Part shown: positions 1-7,189 of the stretch, in pieces
How the letters are laid out: every line of letters starts with the position of its first letter
Numbering within the stretch: the stretch's first letter is position 1
Assembly (NCBI GenBank): GCA_964600685.1
Contig: CAZRKU010000052.1
Coordinates: 1-20,324 of the forward strand
DNA: 20,324 bases
Origin: TMP-24 sp964600685
GTDB taxonomy: Bacteria; Pseudomonadota; Alphaproteobacteria; Rhodobacterales; Rhodobacteraceae
Direction: 5' to 3'
Program-made: the position numbers and the translations under genes
The notes under the pieces: generated by a model
Database searches by the model: none
Told to the model about the DNA's origin: nothing
Seen by the model: the letters and a program-made list of their open reading frames with translations, nothing else

Positions 1-515
1 TCGATCACCTGCTCGTTGGCGAGCACCGTGTTCTCGACCGGGTCCCAGTTCACCACCGCCGCGCGGCGCGCGACCAGGCCCGCGTCGAGCATGTCGAGGA
101 ACAGGCGCTGCTGCTGGCCGTAATAGTCCGGGTCGCAGGTCGCGAACTCGCGGCTCCAGTCGATCGACAGGCCCAGGGGCTTCATCTGCGCCCGCATGTC
201 GGCGATATTGCCGTAGGTCCAGTCCTTCGGATGGCCGCCGCGCTCCATCGCCGCATTCTCGGCCGGCATGCCGAAGGCGTCCCAGCCCATCGGATGCAGC
301 ACGCTGAAGCCGCAGGACGCCTTGTAGCGGGCCACGACATCGCCCATCGTATAGTTGCGCACATGGCCCATGTGGATGCGCCCCGACGGATAGGGGAACA
401 TCTCCAACACGTAATATTTCGGCTTTGCCGGATCGCGCCGCGCCAGAAACGCCCCGGCCTCGTCCCAGGCCTTCTGCCATTTCACTTCGCTGACTGCGGG
501 CTCATAGCGCGACAT
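1..515 (-). CDS. leuS: Leucyl-tRNA synthetase, N-terminal part (cut by window edge)
   Basis: Class I aminoacyl-tRNA synthetase that charges tRNA-Leu in the cytoplasm. The visible 171 residues are the start of the catalytic domain: YYVLEMFPYPSGRIHMGH at about 34-51 contains the class I ATP-binding HIGH signature as HMGH (48-51), followed by the family-typical HPMGWDAFGMPAENAA (74-89) and VNWDPVENTVLANEQV (155-170). The ATG at 515 is preceded by AAGGGA at good spacing, and the protein begins at the usual family position. The rest of the gene, including the editing domain and KMSKS loop, lies beyond base 1. It lies downstream of the DUF3576-type lipoprotein gene on the same strand, but a hairpin cluster and a plausible promoter of its own lie between them. 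Identity is clear from sequence. Confidence 0.97.
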   Translation of the reverse strand, partial: MSRYEPAVSEVKWQKAWDEAGAFLARRDPAKPKYYVLEMFPYPSGRIHMGHVRNYTMGDVVARYKASCGFSVLHPMGWDAFGMPAENAAMERGGHPKDWTYGNIADMRAQMKPLGLSIDWSREFATCDPDYYGQQQRLFLDMLDAGLVARRAAVVNWDPVENTVLANEQVI

Positions 516-544
516 TGTGGTTCCCTTCGGAAGAATGCCGCGTG

Positions 545-572
545 GTTATACAGGCTGAACGCCCGAGGTCCA
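545..572 (-). promoter_or_regulatory. Probable sigma-70 promoter of leuS
   Basis: Read on the minus strand, TGGACC (572-567) is followed after 16 bases by TATAAC (550-545), each a 4/6 or better match to the -35 and -10 consensus. Transcription would start near 538, about 20 bases ahead of the leuS ATG. The AT-rich -10 stands out in otherwise GC-rich sequence. No experimental support; the call rests on pattern and position. Confidence 0.45.
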
Positions 573-587
573 GAGACCGCGCCTTTC

Positions 588-702
588 ATTCTGGCGCAAA
601 TATCCCGGGGGGTAAGGCGCGCCCTGACGATCTTCCGGTGGAAGATCGTCAGCGCCGAACGCGCATTGCCAGGCAATGCGCCGGATGGGGGCAGCGCCCC
701 CC
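588..702 (-). repeat. Cluster of three stem-loops, probable interspersed extragenic repeat
   Basis: Three inverted repeats follow one another between the lipoprotein gene stop codon and leuS. GGGGGC (687-692) pairs with GCCCCC (696-701), directly abutting the stop codon. GCGCATTGC (661-669) pairs with GCAATGCGC (673-681). CTGACGATCTTCC (624-636) pairs perfectly with GGAAGATCGTCAG (640-652) across a three-base loop. The cluster ends, in minus orientation, in a CCCCCCGGGATATTTGCGCC-like tail (about 612-592). From memory, similar GGGGGC-GCTGCCCCC and CCCGGGATATTT strings recur between genes in Rhodobacteraceae genomes, which suggests a REP-like element; I could not verify this. It may also act as a terminator or mRNA 3' stabiliser for the lipoprotein gene. 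Confidence 0.6.
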
Positions 703-1241
703 TAAAGCTTGCCGTCGCGGATGCGCAGCTGCCGCGCCCGGGTCAGGATCGCATCCTCGACCGCCCGCACCGTCGCGGCATCGACCGGCCCGGCCTGCGA
801 GACGAGCGCGATCTTCAGGGACCGCGCATCGAGCGCCGGGTCCTGCACATAGACGGTGGCGCGATAGGCCCGCCCGCCGCCCGGCGGCGTGCCAAACCCC
901 GTGACCAGAACGCCCGAGAACGGATCGGCCGACTGCACCGGCAGGAAATTCAGCACCTCGAGCGAGGCCTGCCACAGATACTTGTTCACGCCGATGGTGA
1001 TGTTGGTGTCGTCCTGGCTGCCGAACAGATCCCAGATCGTGCTGCGTTTGCGGACCGGCGTGACCTGTTCAAGCCTGGCGCGCTGATCCAGCGCCGCCGC
1101 CCGCCGTTCTGCCGTGTCGCCGCCGCGCCGGCCGAACAGGCCGGAATCACCGCCGCCGATTCCGCCGCAGGCGGCCAGCGCTGCGACGCAGCCGGCCAGA
1201 ATCGTCCGGCGCACAGTCTTCCGCATTGTCTGACGCATCAT
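702..1241 (-). CDS. DUF3576-type predicted lipoprotein
   Basis: A 179-residue predicted lipoprotein. The N terminus is basic (MRQTMRKTVRR), followed by a hydrophobic stretch and a lipobox LAAC at about 22-25, so lipidation at Cys25 and envelope location are expected. The rest, with STIWDLFGSQDD, NKYLWQASLEVLNFLP and DPFSGVLVTGFGTPP, matches my memory of the DUF3576 family, whose function is unknown. Start chosen at the ATG at 1241 because AGGTGG lies about 10 bases upstream; ATGs at 1238 and 1226 are alternatives, and the open frame further upstream looks non-coding. It is divergent from the porin gene and upstream of leuS. The stop codon runs straight into the hairpin cluster. Confidence 0.85.
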   Translation of the reverse strand: MMRQTMRKTVRRTILAGCVAALAACGGIGGGDSGLFGRRGGDTAERRAAALDQRARLEQVTPVRKRSTIWDLFGSQDDTNITIGVNKYLWQASLEVLNFLPVQSADPFSGVLVTGFGTPPGGGRAYRATVYVQDPALDARSLKIALVSQAGPVDAATVRAVEDAILTRARQLRIRDGKL

Positions 1242-1475
1242 CCGGTCCACACCACCTGCAACCTCTTTTCCGCTGTCTAGCCGACGCCCCGTGCGCGAAC
1301 AAGGCTTTTCCCCAAGCGCCCGCGGCCGCACGGGTGCCCCAGGTGCGGCGCGCCCGCGCGCGAGGTGCGGTCGCCAATTCCACTGTGGCAAGACTGCACC
1401 ATCGCGCCCGATCTTCCGCAGCGTTCCTGCGTTTCCATTGCATTGCCCCCGTCGAGTGGGGAAATAGAGTGCATA

Positions 1476-1501
1476 CCCAATTCGGATTCCCCTGAGTTGG
1501 G
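1476..1501 (+). promoter_or_regulatory. Stem-loop in probable porin mRNA leader
   Basis: CCCAATTCGG (1476-1485) can pair with CTGAGTTGGG (1492-1501) along ten positions, two of them G-U, around a six-base loop. It ends 16 bases ahead of the GAGGG ribosome-binding site (1518-1522) of the porin gene. Leader stem-loops stabilise some outer-membrane-protein mRNAs; whether this one does so is inference. I see no convincing -35/-10 pair for the porin in 1242-1475. Confidence 0.4.
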
Positions 1502-1530
1502 CCTACCTTTGACACACGAGGGAAAACGAA

Positions 1531-2496
1531 ATGAAAAAGATTCTTCTTGCGACCACCGCTCTCGTCGGCTTCGCCGGCGCCGCGGCCGCTGAAATCACGC
1601 TCGACGGCTATGCCGAGATGGGTGTCCGTGGCGGCGATGCGATCGAAACCCAGTTCTTCAACGACTGGCAGGTCAACTTCAACTTCTCGAGCGAAACCGA
1701 CAGCGGCCTGTCGTTCGGCGGCAAGGTCCAGCTGGAGGAGAGCAACGGTGCGGGCGCCATCAACGGCGCAGTCGTCATCGACGACGAAGCTTTCTGGGTG
1801 TCGGGTTCGTTCGGCAAGGTGACGCTGGGTGAGACCGACGGTGCCTTCGACTGGGCCCTTTCGGAAATCTACAACGGCACCTCGATCGCCGACGACCATT
1901 CGACCCACCTTGGCGCCTACTGGTTCACCGGTCTCGACGCGACCTATGACAACCAGATCGCACGCTATGAGTACACGTTCGGCGACTTCGGCGTGGCCGT
2001 CTCCGCCGAGATGGACGACGCCGGCGTCGGCGACGCCGTTCTCGGCCTCGGCGGCAAATGGTCCGGCGACATGGGCGGCACCGCCGTTGGCGTCGGCTTC
2101 GGCGTGCAGGACAACGGCGTGAACACGGTCTGGGGTCTGAGCGCCTCGGCCGCGATGGCGAACGGCTTCTCGGCCGGCATCGGCTACGCCGACCTCGACG
2201 GCACCGGCTTCCATACCTCGAACGGTTTCACAACCGCGCCGCTGGTTGATTCGTGGTGGGGCCTCAACGTCGGCTACACCACCGGCGCTCTGACCGTCGG
2301 CGCGAACTACGGCATGTTCGACAGCAACATCGGCGACCTGTCGGGTTGGGGCCTCGTTGCCAACTACGATCTGGGCGGCGGCGCGGTTGCGATGGCCGGC
2401 TACGGTTCGAGCAGCGCTCCGGCTGGTTCGGGCGGCGGTTCGTGGAACGGCGGGGGCGAGGACACCTTCTCGCTCGGTCTCGGCCTGTCGTTCTGA
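1531..2496 (+). CDS. Outer-membrane porin, Rhodobacter type
   Basis: A 321-residue precursor with a clear Sec signal peptide (MKKILLATTALVGFAGAAAA, cleavage after Ala20). The mature chain starts EITLDGYAEMGV and has 301 residues, the length I recall for the Rhodobacter capsulatus porin. Shared features are the N-terminal LxGxAxMGV strand, SETDSGLSFGG, VSGSFGKVTLGETDG at the constriction-loop approach, and WGLVANYDLGGGAVAMAGY near the end. Alternating hydrophobic strands and a C-terminal Phe fit a 16-strand beta-barrel recognised by the BAM machinery. It should form a trimeric diffusion channel for small solutes. GAGGG eight bases before the ATG supports the start. It is a single-gene unit with its own terminator. 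Pore selectivity cannot be told from sequence. Confidence 0.93.
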   Translation: MKKILLATTALVGFAGAAAAEITLDGYAEMGVRGGDAIETQFFNDWQVNFNFSSETDSGLSFGGKVQLEESNGAGAINGAVVIDDEAFWVSGSFGKVTLGETDGAFDWALSEIYNGTSIADDHSTHLGAYWFTGLDATYDNQIARYEYTFGDFGVAVSAEMDDAGVGDAVLGLGGKWSGDMGGTAVGVGFGVQDNGVNTVWGLSASAAMANGFSAGIGYADLDGTGFHTSNGFTTAPLVDSWWGLNVGYTTGALTVGANYGMFDSNIGDLSGWGLVANYDLGGGAVAMAGYGSSSAPAGSGGGSWNGGGEDTFSLGLGLSF

Positions 2497-2518
2497 TCGA
2501 CACTGCCTTCGACTATGG

Positions 2519-2546
2519 AAAGAGCGGGCCTTGCGCCCGCTCTTTT
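2519..2546 (+). terminator. Rho-independent terminator of the porin gene
   Basis: AAAGAGCGGGC (2519-2529) pairs perfectly with GCCCGCTCTTT (2535-2545) around a five-base loop, followed by further T residues. It lies 22 bases after the porin stop codon and separates the porin from the sulfotransferase gene. Confidence 0.92.
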
Positions 2547-2632
2547 CGTTTGGCGCCGGTCTCGGGATCTCGACTTTCCGCGGCGCAGCACATAGGTTTC
2601 GCCCCGATCAGTACGGCAGTTGGGGACGAACG

Positions 2633-4798
2633 ATGGCCGCATCAACGGCGACAGAAATCCAGACGACCTATGCACAGGGCCAGCGCCTGCAAAAGGCCGG
2701 TGATCGCGAGGCGGCGCTGAAGGTCTATCTCGAGATCGTGCGCGATCATCCGCGCGTGGCCGAGGCCCAATATCAGATTGGCGTCCTACTGAACGAGCAG
2801 AACCAGTTCGCGCGCGCCATCCATCATCTGCATGCCGCCGCGCAACTTCGGTCTGGCGAGGGCGTGGTCTGGAAGGCCTGGACCGAGGCGGTCGCCCTGG
2901 GCGGCGACGCCGCCGCCGAGCGCGCCTATCTCGACCTGCTGAAGGGGGCGCCGGTGCCAATGAAGGTCAAGCTCGCGCTCCAGGACCGGTTCGGTGCCCG
3001 CCGCGCCAGCACCCGGCCACAGACAGGCGGCGTGGCCCCGGCCGACATCCGGAGGCTTCTTTCGCTGATGGACGCCCGCCGCTATGCCGAGGCACAAGTC
3101 CTTGCCAGGCGTTTCCTGGCGACGCATCCCGGATCGGCCGTGGTGCTGAACATACTGGCCACCGCGCAGGCAGTCGACGGCAAGGCGCAGCAGACCGAGG
3201 CGACCTTCCGCCGGGCCATTGCCGCCGATCCGTCCTACGCCGAGGCGCACGACAATTTCGGCCGCTTCCTGATCGAGTTGAAGCGTGAAGAGGAGGCGAC
3301 TGCCCATTTCCGCGAGGCGTTGATCCTCGCGCCCGGCTTGCCGTCGGCGCTGGTGAACTTCGCCAGCGCGCTCAATCGTGCCGGCGATGCCGAAGCGGCG
3401 ATGGTGCTGCTAAATCGCGCGGCGGCCGCCAGCGTCGACACGCTGCCTTTTCATATGGCTGTCGGGACTGCCGAAATGCGGCGGAAGGACTACGTCAAGG
3501 CCGAAGCGGCGTTCCATAAGGCAGTCGATCTGTCAGGCAGCCGCCCGGCGGAGGCGATCGGGATGCTCGCGCAGGCGCAGGCGCGCCTTGGCAAGGACGA
3601 CGAGGCGATGGCGAACTTCGACCGCGCGCTGGAGTTCGATGCCAATCTTGGCATCGCCACCTCGGGCAAGGCGTCGCTCCTGCAGGCGCTCGGCGATTTC
3701 GACGAGGCCGAAACACTGTTCCGCCGGACCATTGGGCTCGATCCGAACAACGGCGACAACTATCGGGTCTTCATCGCCTCTTATAAGGTCAAACCCGGCG
3801 ATCCGATCATCGATGAAATGATCGGCCGCTATCGTAACCCGGCGCTGACCGCCGAGGACCGTATGAACCTCGGCTTCGCGATGTCCAAGGCGCTTGAAGA
3901 TGCCAAGGACTATGACCGGGTCTTCGAATATCTCGATGCGGCCAACGCGGCGATGTGGAAGCAATATCCGCACAACATGACCAACCGCCGCCGTGTGCTC
4001 GATCTGACCAAGCGGGCCTACGAGAGTTTGGATTGGCATGCAGCGACGATCACGGGGGCGACGGATTACGGCCCGATCTTCGTAACCGGGATGCCCCGTT
4101 CGGGCACGACGCTGATCGAGCAGATCATTTCCAGCCATTCGACGATGACCGGGGCGGGCGAGGTCGGTGAAGCGGCCCAGACGGCGCACCGGTTCATGGC
4201 CTCGGGTAAGGAGGCACGGCTTCTTCAGGATGTGCCTGAGGCCGAGATCGCGGCGCTCGGTCGGCAGATGGAGGCGATCTACCGGCGGCGCTTCCCGCAG
4301 GCCGGGCGCGTCACCGACAAGTCGATCCAGTCTTACATGCATCTCGGCCTGATCAAGCTGGCGTTGCCCAATGCCCGCTTTGTCGTCGTGCGCCGCGATC
4401 CGCGCGACAACCTGCTGTCGATGTATAAGAACAAGTTCCCCGACGACGCCCACCAGTATTCCTACAACCAGCGCGAACTGGCGCGGTTCTACGGCACCTT
4501 CGTCGAGATGATCGACTTCTGGCGCGAGCGGGTGCCGGACTGGTTCTACGAGGTGCAGTACGAGGAACTGGTCGCCAACCCCGAAGAGGAAACCCGAAAG
4601 CTGATCGCCGCCTGCGGCCTGCCGTGGGAGGACGCCTGCCTCAAGCCTCAGGACAACGAGCGCAAGGTGGAGACGCTCAGTGTCTACCAGGCACGCCAGC
4701 CGATTTCTGGCGGTTCGGTGAAGGGCTGGAAGCGTTACGAGAAGGATCTGGCCCCCATGCTGGACGAACTGAGGAAGCTCGGCCTTGTCGCTGACTGA
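2633..4798 (+). CDS. TPR-repeat sulfotransferase family protein
   Basis: A 721-residue two-part protein. Residues 1 to about 370 are tetratricopeptide repeats, with successive helix pairs such as AAIAADPSYAEAHDNFGRFL and AEAAFHKAVDL. Residues about 480-715 form a sulfotransferase domain: VTGMPRSGTTLIEQ (PRSGTT at 488-493) is the PAPS 5'-phosphosulfate loop and VVRRDPRDNLLSMY (RRDPRD at 587-592) the 3'-phosphate-binding region. It should transfer sulfate from PAPS to an unknown acceptor, with the TPRs holding the acceptor or a partner. No signal peptide or membrane segment is visible, so it is probably cytoplasmic. The frame is open far upstream, but ATG 2633 begins the TPR-like sequence and lies after the porin terminator; its ribosome-binding site (GGGGAC) is moderate. 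Its 3' end overlaps the yggS-like gene by 14 bases. The substrate is not inferable here. Confidence 0.88.
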   Translation: MAASTATEIQTTYAQGQRLQKAGDREAALKVYLEIVRDHPRVAEAQYQIGVLLNEQNQFARAIHHLHAAAQLRSGEGVVWKAWTEAVALGGDAAAERAYLDLLKGAPVPMKVKLALQDRFGARRASTRPQTGGVAPADIRRLLSLMDARRYAEAQVLARRFLATHPGSAVVLNILATAQAVDGKAQQTEATFRRAIAADPSYAEAHDNFGRFLIELKREEEATAHFREALILAPGLPSALVNFASALNRAGDAEAAMVLLNRAAAASVDTLPFHMAVGTAEMRRKDYVKAEAAFHKAVDLSGSRPAEAIGMLAQAQARLGKDDEAMANFDRALEFDANLGIATSGKASLLQALGDFDEAETLFRRTIGLDPNNGDNYRVFIASYKVKPGDPIIDEMIGRYRNPALTAEDRMNLGFAMSKALEDAKDYDRVFEYLDAANAAMWKQYPHNMTNRRRVLDLTKRAYESLDWHAATITGATDYGPIFVTGMPRSGTTLIEQIISSHSTMTGAGEVGEAAQTAHRFMASGKEARLLQDVPEAEIAALGRQMEAIYRRRFPQAGRVTDKSIQSYMHLGLIKLALPNARFVVVRRDPRDNLLSMYKNKFPDDAHQYSYNQRELARFYGTFVEMIDFWRERVPDWFYEVQYEELVANPEEETRKLIAACGLPWEDACLKPQDNERKVETLSVYQARQPISGGSVKGWKRYEKDLAPMLDELRKLGLVAD

Positions 4799-5432
4799 CA
4801 TCCTGGCGCGCATCCGCGCGGCCGAACGGACGGCGGGACGGGCGGCAGGGTCCGTCCAGCTCATCGCCGTCTCCAAGCTCCAGCCACCGGCGCGGGTGGA
4901 GGCGGTGCTCAACGCCGGTCATCGTCTGTTCGGCGAAAACTATGTGCAGGAGGCCGCCGCCAGGTGGCCAGCCTGCCGCGCCCGGTTTCCCGGCCTGTCG
5001 GTCCACATGATCGGCCCCTTGCAGACCAACAAGGCCAAGCCTGCCGTCGAGCTGTTCGACGCGATCCATACGCTCGACCGGCCCTCGCTGATGGAAAAAC
5101 TCGCGCGTCTGGCGGAAGCGCGCGGCACCTGCCCCGAGCTTTTCGTCCAGGTGAACACCGGCGCGGAACCGCAGAAGGCCGGCGTCCTGCCCGCCGATGC
5201 CGATAGCTTCGTCGCCGCCTGCCGCGCCATCGGCCTGCCCCTCGCCGGTCTGATGTGCATCCCGCCCGAAGGCGAGGACAGCACCCCGCACTTCCGCCTC
5301 CTGCGCAGCATGGCCGAGGCGAACGGCCTGCCCGGCCTCTCCATGGGCATGTCCGCCGATTTCGAGGCGGCGATTGCCGAAGGCGCCACCCATGTGCGCG
5401 TCGGCTCGGCCATCTTCGGCGCTCGGACCTAA
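4785..5432 (+). CDS. yggS: YggS-family pyridoxal phosphate homeostasis protein
   Basis: A 215-residue PLP-binding TIM-barrel protein (YggS/PROSC family) that buffers free pyridoxal 5'-phosphate; it has no known enzymatic reaction. Visible signatures are IAVSKLQP with the PLP-binding Lys31, LFGENYVQEA (48-57), HMIGPLQTNK (74-83), VQVNTGAEPQKAG, SMGMSADFEAAI and RVGSAIFGAR at the C terminus. The start is TTG at 4785: GAGGAAG (4771-4777) is well placed, no in-frame ATG lies nearby, and SLTDILARIRAAE aligns with typical family N termini. It overlaps the end of the sulfotransferase gene by 14 bases, implying translational coupling. Its TAA overlaps the stop codon of the convergent L,D-transpeptidase gene, so no terminator fits between them. 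Confidence 0.93.
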   Translation: MSLTDILARIRAAERTAGRAAGSVQLIAVSKLQPPARVEAVLNAGHRLFGENYVQEAAARWPACRARFPGLSVHMIGPLQTNKAKPAVELFDAIHTLDRPSLMEKLARLAEARGTCPELFVQVNTGAEPQKAGVLPADADSFVAACRAIGLPLAGLMCIPPEGEDSTPHFRLLRSMAEANGLPGLSMGMSADFEAAIAEGATHVRVGSAIFGART

Positions 5433-5938
5433 GGATAGGGCGGCACGAACAGCCGCGTGCCGGGCGCGGCGCGCCCTGCAATCCAGGTCAGATGGTCGCG
5501 CCGGAAGGCCAGGCACCCGGCGGTCGGAAACCCCGGCCGCCGCCAGCCATGCAGGAAGATCGCCGAGCCGCGCCCCGGTACCGCCTCGGGCCAGTTCCAG
5601 TCGGTCAGCATCACGATGTCGTAAAGCGGATCGGCGCGCCTCAGCCGTTCATCCGTCTTGCCGAAGGGCTTGCGCACCAGATGGTTATAGTCGGGATGAT
5701 CCGGCGCATCGCACCAGCGATCACGCAGGCCGATGAGCAGCGCCCAGGGCGGCATGTCGTGGCGCGCGATCCGGTCGGCCCGGTAGAGCGTGCCGATGAT
5801 CCGGTGGATGCCCGCCGGTGTGCAGCCGTCGCCTTCGCGCTTCCGCGCCGTGATGCCGCCCCGCCCGCGGCTGACCGGAAACATCCGGCCCATGTAGCGC
5901 AGCCCCATCGGGGTCAGGACCATATCGGCTGGCGTCAC
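5429..5938 (-). CDS. YkuD-type L,D-transpeptidase domain protein
   Basis: A 169-residue protein of the L,D-transpeptidase (YkuD) superfamily, which cross-links peptidoglycan stem peptides or attaches proteins to them. The active-site region reads SAIFLHGWRRPGFPTAGCLAF, with His130, Gly141 and nucleophile candidate Cys142 matching the family H...(S/T)xGC signature. The N-terminal GRGGITARKREGDGCTPAG resembles the substrate-cleft strand of short YkuD proteins. The start is GTG at 5938, overlapping the ribA stop as GTGA; ATG at 5923 is the alternative. No signal peptide or membrane segment is present, which is odd for a periplasmic activity. It is convergent with yggS, overlapping by four bases. 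Domain identity is fairly sure; the physiological substrate is unknown. Confidence 0.85.
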   Translation of the reverse strand: MTPADMVLTPMGLRYMGRMFPVSRGRGGITARKREGDGCTPAGIHRIIGTLYRADRIARHDMPPWALLIGLRDRWCDAPDHPDYNHLVRKPFGKTDERLRRADPLYDIVMLTDWNWPEAVPGRGSAIFLHGWRRPGFPTAGCLAFRRDHLTWIAGRAAPGTRLFVPPYP

Positions 5939-7023
5939 AGCAGATGCCCGGATTTCGCGGCCTTCGTCGCCAGATAGGCGGCATTCTGGCGGGTCTTGCC
6001 CACTTTCAGGGCCACACGCTCCACGACCTCGATCCCGGCCTTGCGCATCATCTCGATCTTGCGGGGGTTGTTCGTCAAAAGCCGCACGGCGGAAAAACCC
6101 ATCTGCCTGAGAAGCGCGGCGGCAATACGGAAATCACGCTCGTCATCCTCGAACCCCAGCCGGTGGTTGGCCTCCACCGTGTCGAACCCCTGATCCTGCA
6201 GGGAATAGGCGCGCATCTTGTTGGCAAGGCCGATCCCGCGCCCCTCCTGGTTGAGGTAAAGCAGCACTCCGGCGCCTTCGCCCCCCATCTGGCGCAGCGC
6301 CGCGTCAAGCTGTGCCCCGCAGTCGCATTTCAGGCTCCCAAGCACGTCGCCGGTGAAGCAGGCCGAATGCAGCCGCGCCAGAACCGGGGCGGTGCGGTCC
6401 GGGCTGCCGATCTCGATCGCATAATGGTCCTCGCCGCCATTTTCGGGGCGGAAGACATGCACGCGCCCGGCCTGCGAGGCCGCCATCGGCACCCGCGCGG
6501 CGGCGACCGGCAGATAGGGCGAGGCCGCCGCCAGTTCCGGCCCGACCTCGGCCAGATCGAGCAGCGTCAGCCCCTCCGCCTGCGCCACAGCGGCACCGTC
6601 CACCAGATCGACCAGCAGCACGGCGGGCAGCAGATGCGCCGATTTCGCCATGCTCAGGCCCGCACGCGCGACCTCGGCCGACCCTTCGCGGATGGCCCGG
6701 CACGGCCCCTTCATCGGATAGCCAAGATCGAGCGAAGGGTCGGCCATCGCCTGCACCCAGTCCGCCCCCACGTCGCCCGGCAGGGCAAGCCGCACCAGAT
6801 CACCGTCATAAGCCGCGAATTTCAGCGTCGCGGCCCGCCGCGCCGTCAGGGCCAGAACCGGCGGTCCCAGCGCCCGCAGCGCCGCCAGCCGTTCGCCGTC
6901 CAGCCCTTCCGCGGCAACCATCAGCACGTCTGCCCCGCCGCGCCGCACGATCACCGGCACCCCCATGCGCAGATCGGCGCGGGCGCGGTTCAGGCGTTCG
7001 GCGGGATTGGGACCAAGGCGCAT
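5935..7023 (-). CDS. ribA: GTP cyclohydrolase II with degenerate DHBP-synthase-like N-terminal domain
   Basis: A 362-residue protein. The C-terminal half (about 185-362) is GTP cyclohydrolase II, the first enzyme of riboflavin synthesis, converting GTP to 2,5-diamino-6-ribosylamino-4-pyrimidinone phosphate. Zinc ligands are Cys222, Cys233 and Cys235 in RLHSACFTGDVLGSLKCDCG; GTP-site motifs NQEGRGIGLANK (258-269), DTVEANHRLGF (281-291) and LLTNNPRKI are intact. Residues 1 to about 180 look like a RibB (DHBP synthase) fold in length and C-terminal pattern (LLVDLVDGAAVA, LTLLDLAEV), but lack the acidic RENEGDL-type loop and the HTEA motif, so I infer loss of DHBP synthase activity. The start is ATG 7023 with TGGAA upstream; the longer open frame runs into the divergent regulator's leader and is rejected. 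It is translationally coupled to the L,D-transpeptidase gene through GTGA. Confidence 0.94.
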   Translation of the reverse strand: MRLGPNPAERLNRARADLRMGVPVIVRRGGADVLMVAAEGLDGERLAALRALGPPVLALTARRAATLKFAAYDGDLVRLALPGDVGADWVQAMADPSLDLGYPMKGPCRAIREGSAEVARAGLSMAKSAHLLPAVLLVDLVDGAAVAQAEGLTLLDLAEVGPELAAASPYLPVAAARVPMAASQAGRVHVFRPENGGEDHYAIEIGSPDRTAPVLARLHSACFTGDVLGSLKCDCGAQLDAALRQMGGEGAGVLLYLNQEGRGIGLANKMRAYSLQDQGFDTVEANHRLGFEDDERDFRIAAALLRQMGFSAVRLLTNNPRKIEMMRKAGIEVVERVALKVGKTRQNAAYLATKAAKSGHLL

Positions 7024-7048
7024 CAACGTTCCATTCAGTTCGGGCAGG

Positions 7049-7084
7049 CTATCCCTAGATAGGCTCGGATGAAGGAAATTGAAA
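7049..7084 (-). promoter_or_regulatory. Possible ribA promoter overlapped by a small inverted repeat
   Basis: On the minus strand TTTCAA (7084-7079), a 17-base spacer and TATCTA (7061-7056) form a weak -35/-10 pair (about 3/6 each). A perfect five-base inverted repeat, CTATC (7049-7053) with GATAG (7058-7062), covers the -10 element and could be an operator. It lies in the divergent ribA / response-regulator spacer. Pattern evidence only. Confidence 0.25.
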
Positions 7085-7189
7085 CATATCGCCGCGATCC
7101 GACACGAGCGCGTGAGGCATCTGTCGCATATCTTGTCGGTAGCGTGGGCAAGGCGCATCTGGAAGGCAAGGACGAGGGCGGAGGTCGCG

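Noticed and set aside
1147..2214. 355-codon open frame on the minus strand across the porin
   Set aside because: The plus-strand porin has signal peptide, ribosome-binding site, terminator and family motifs; the antisense frame has none.
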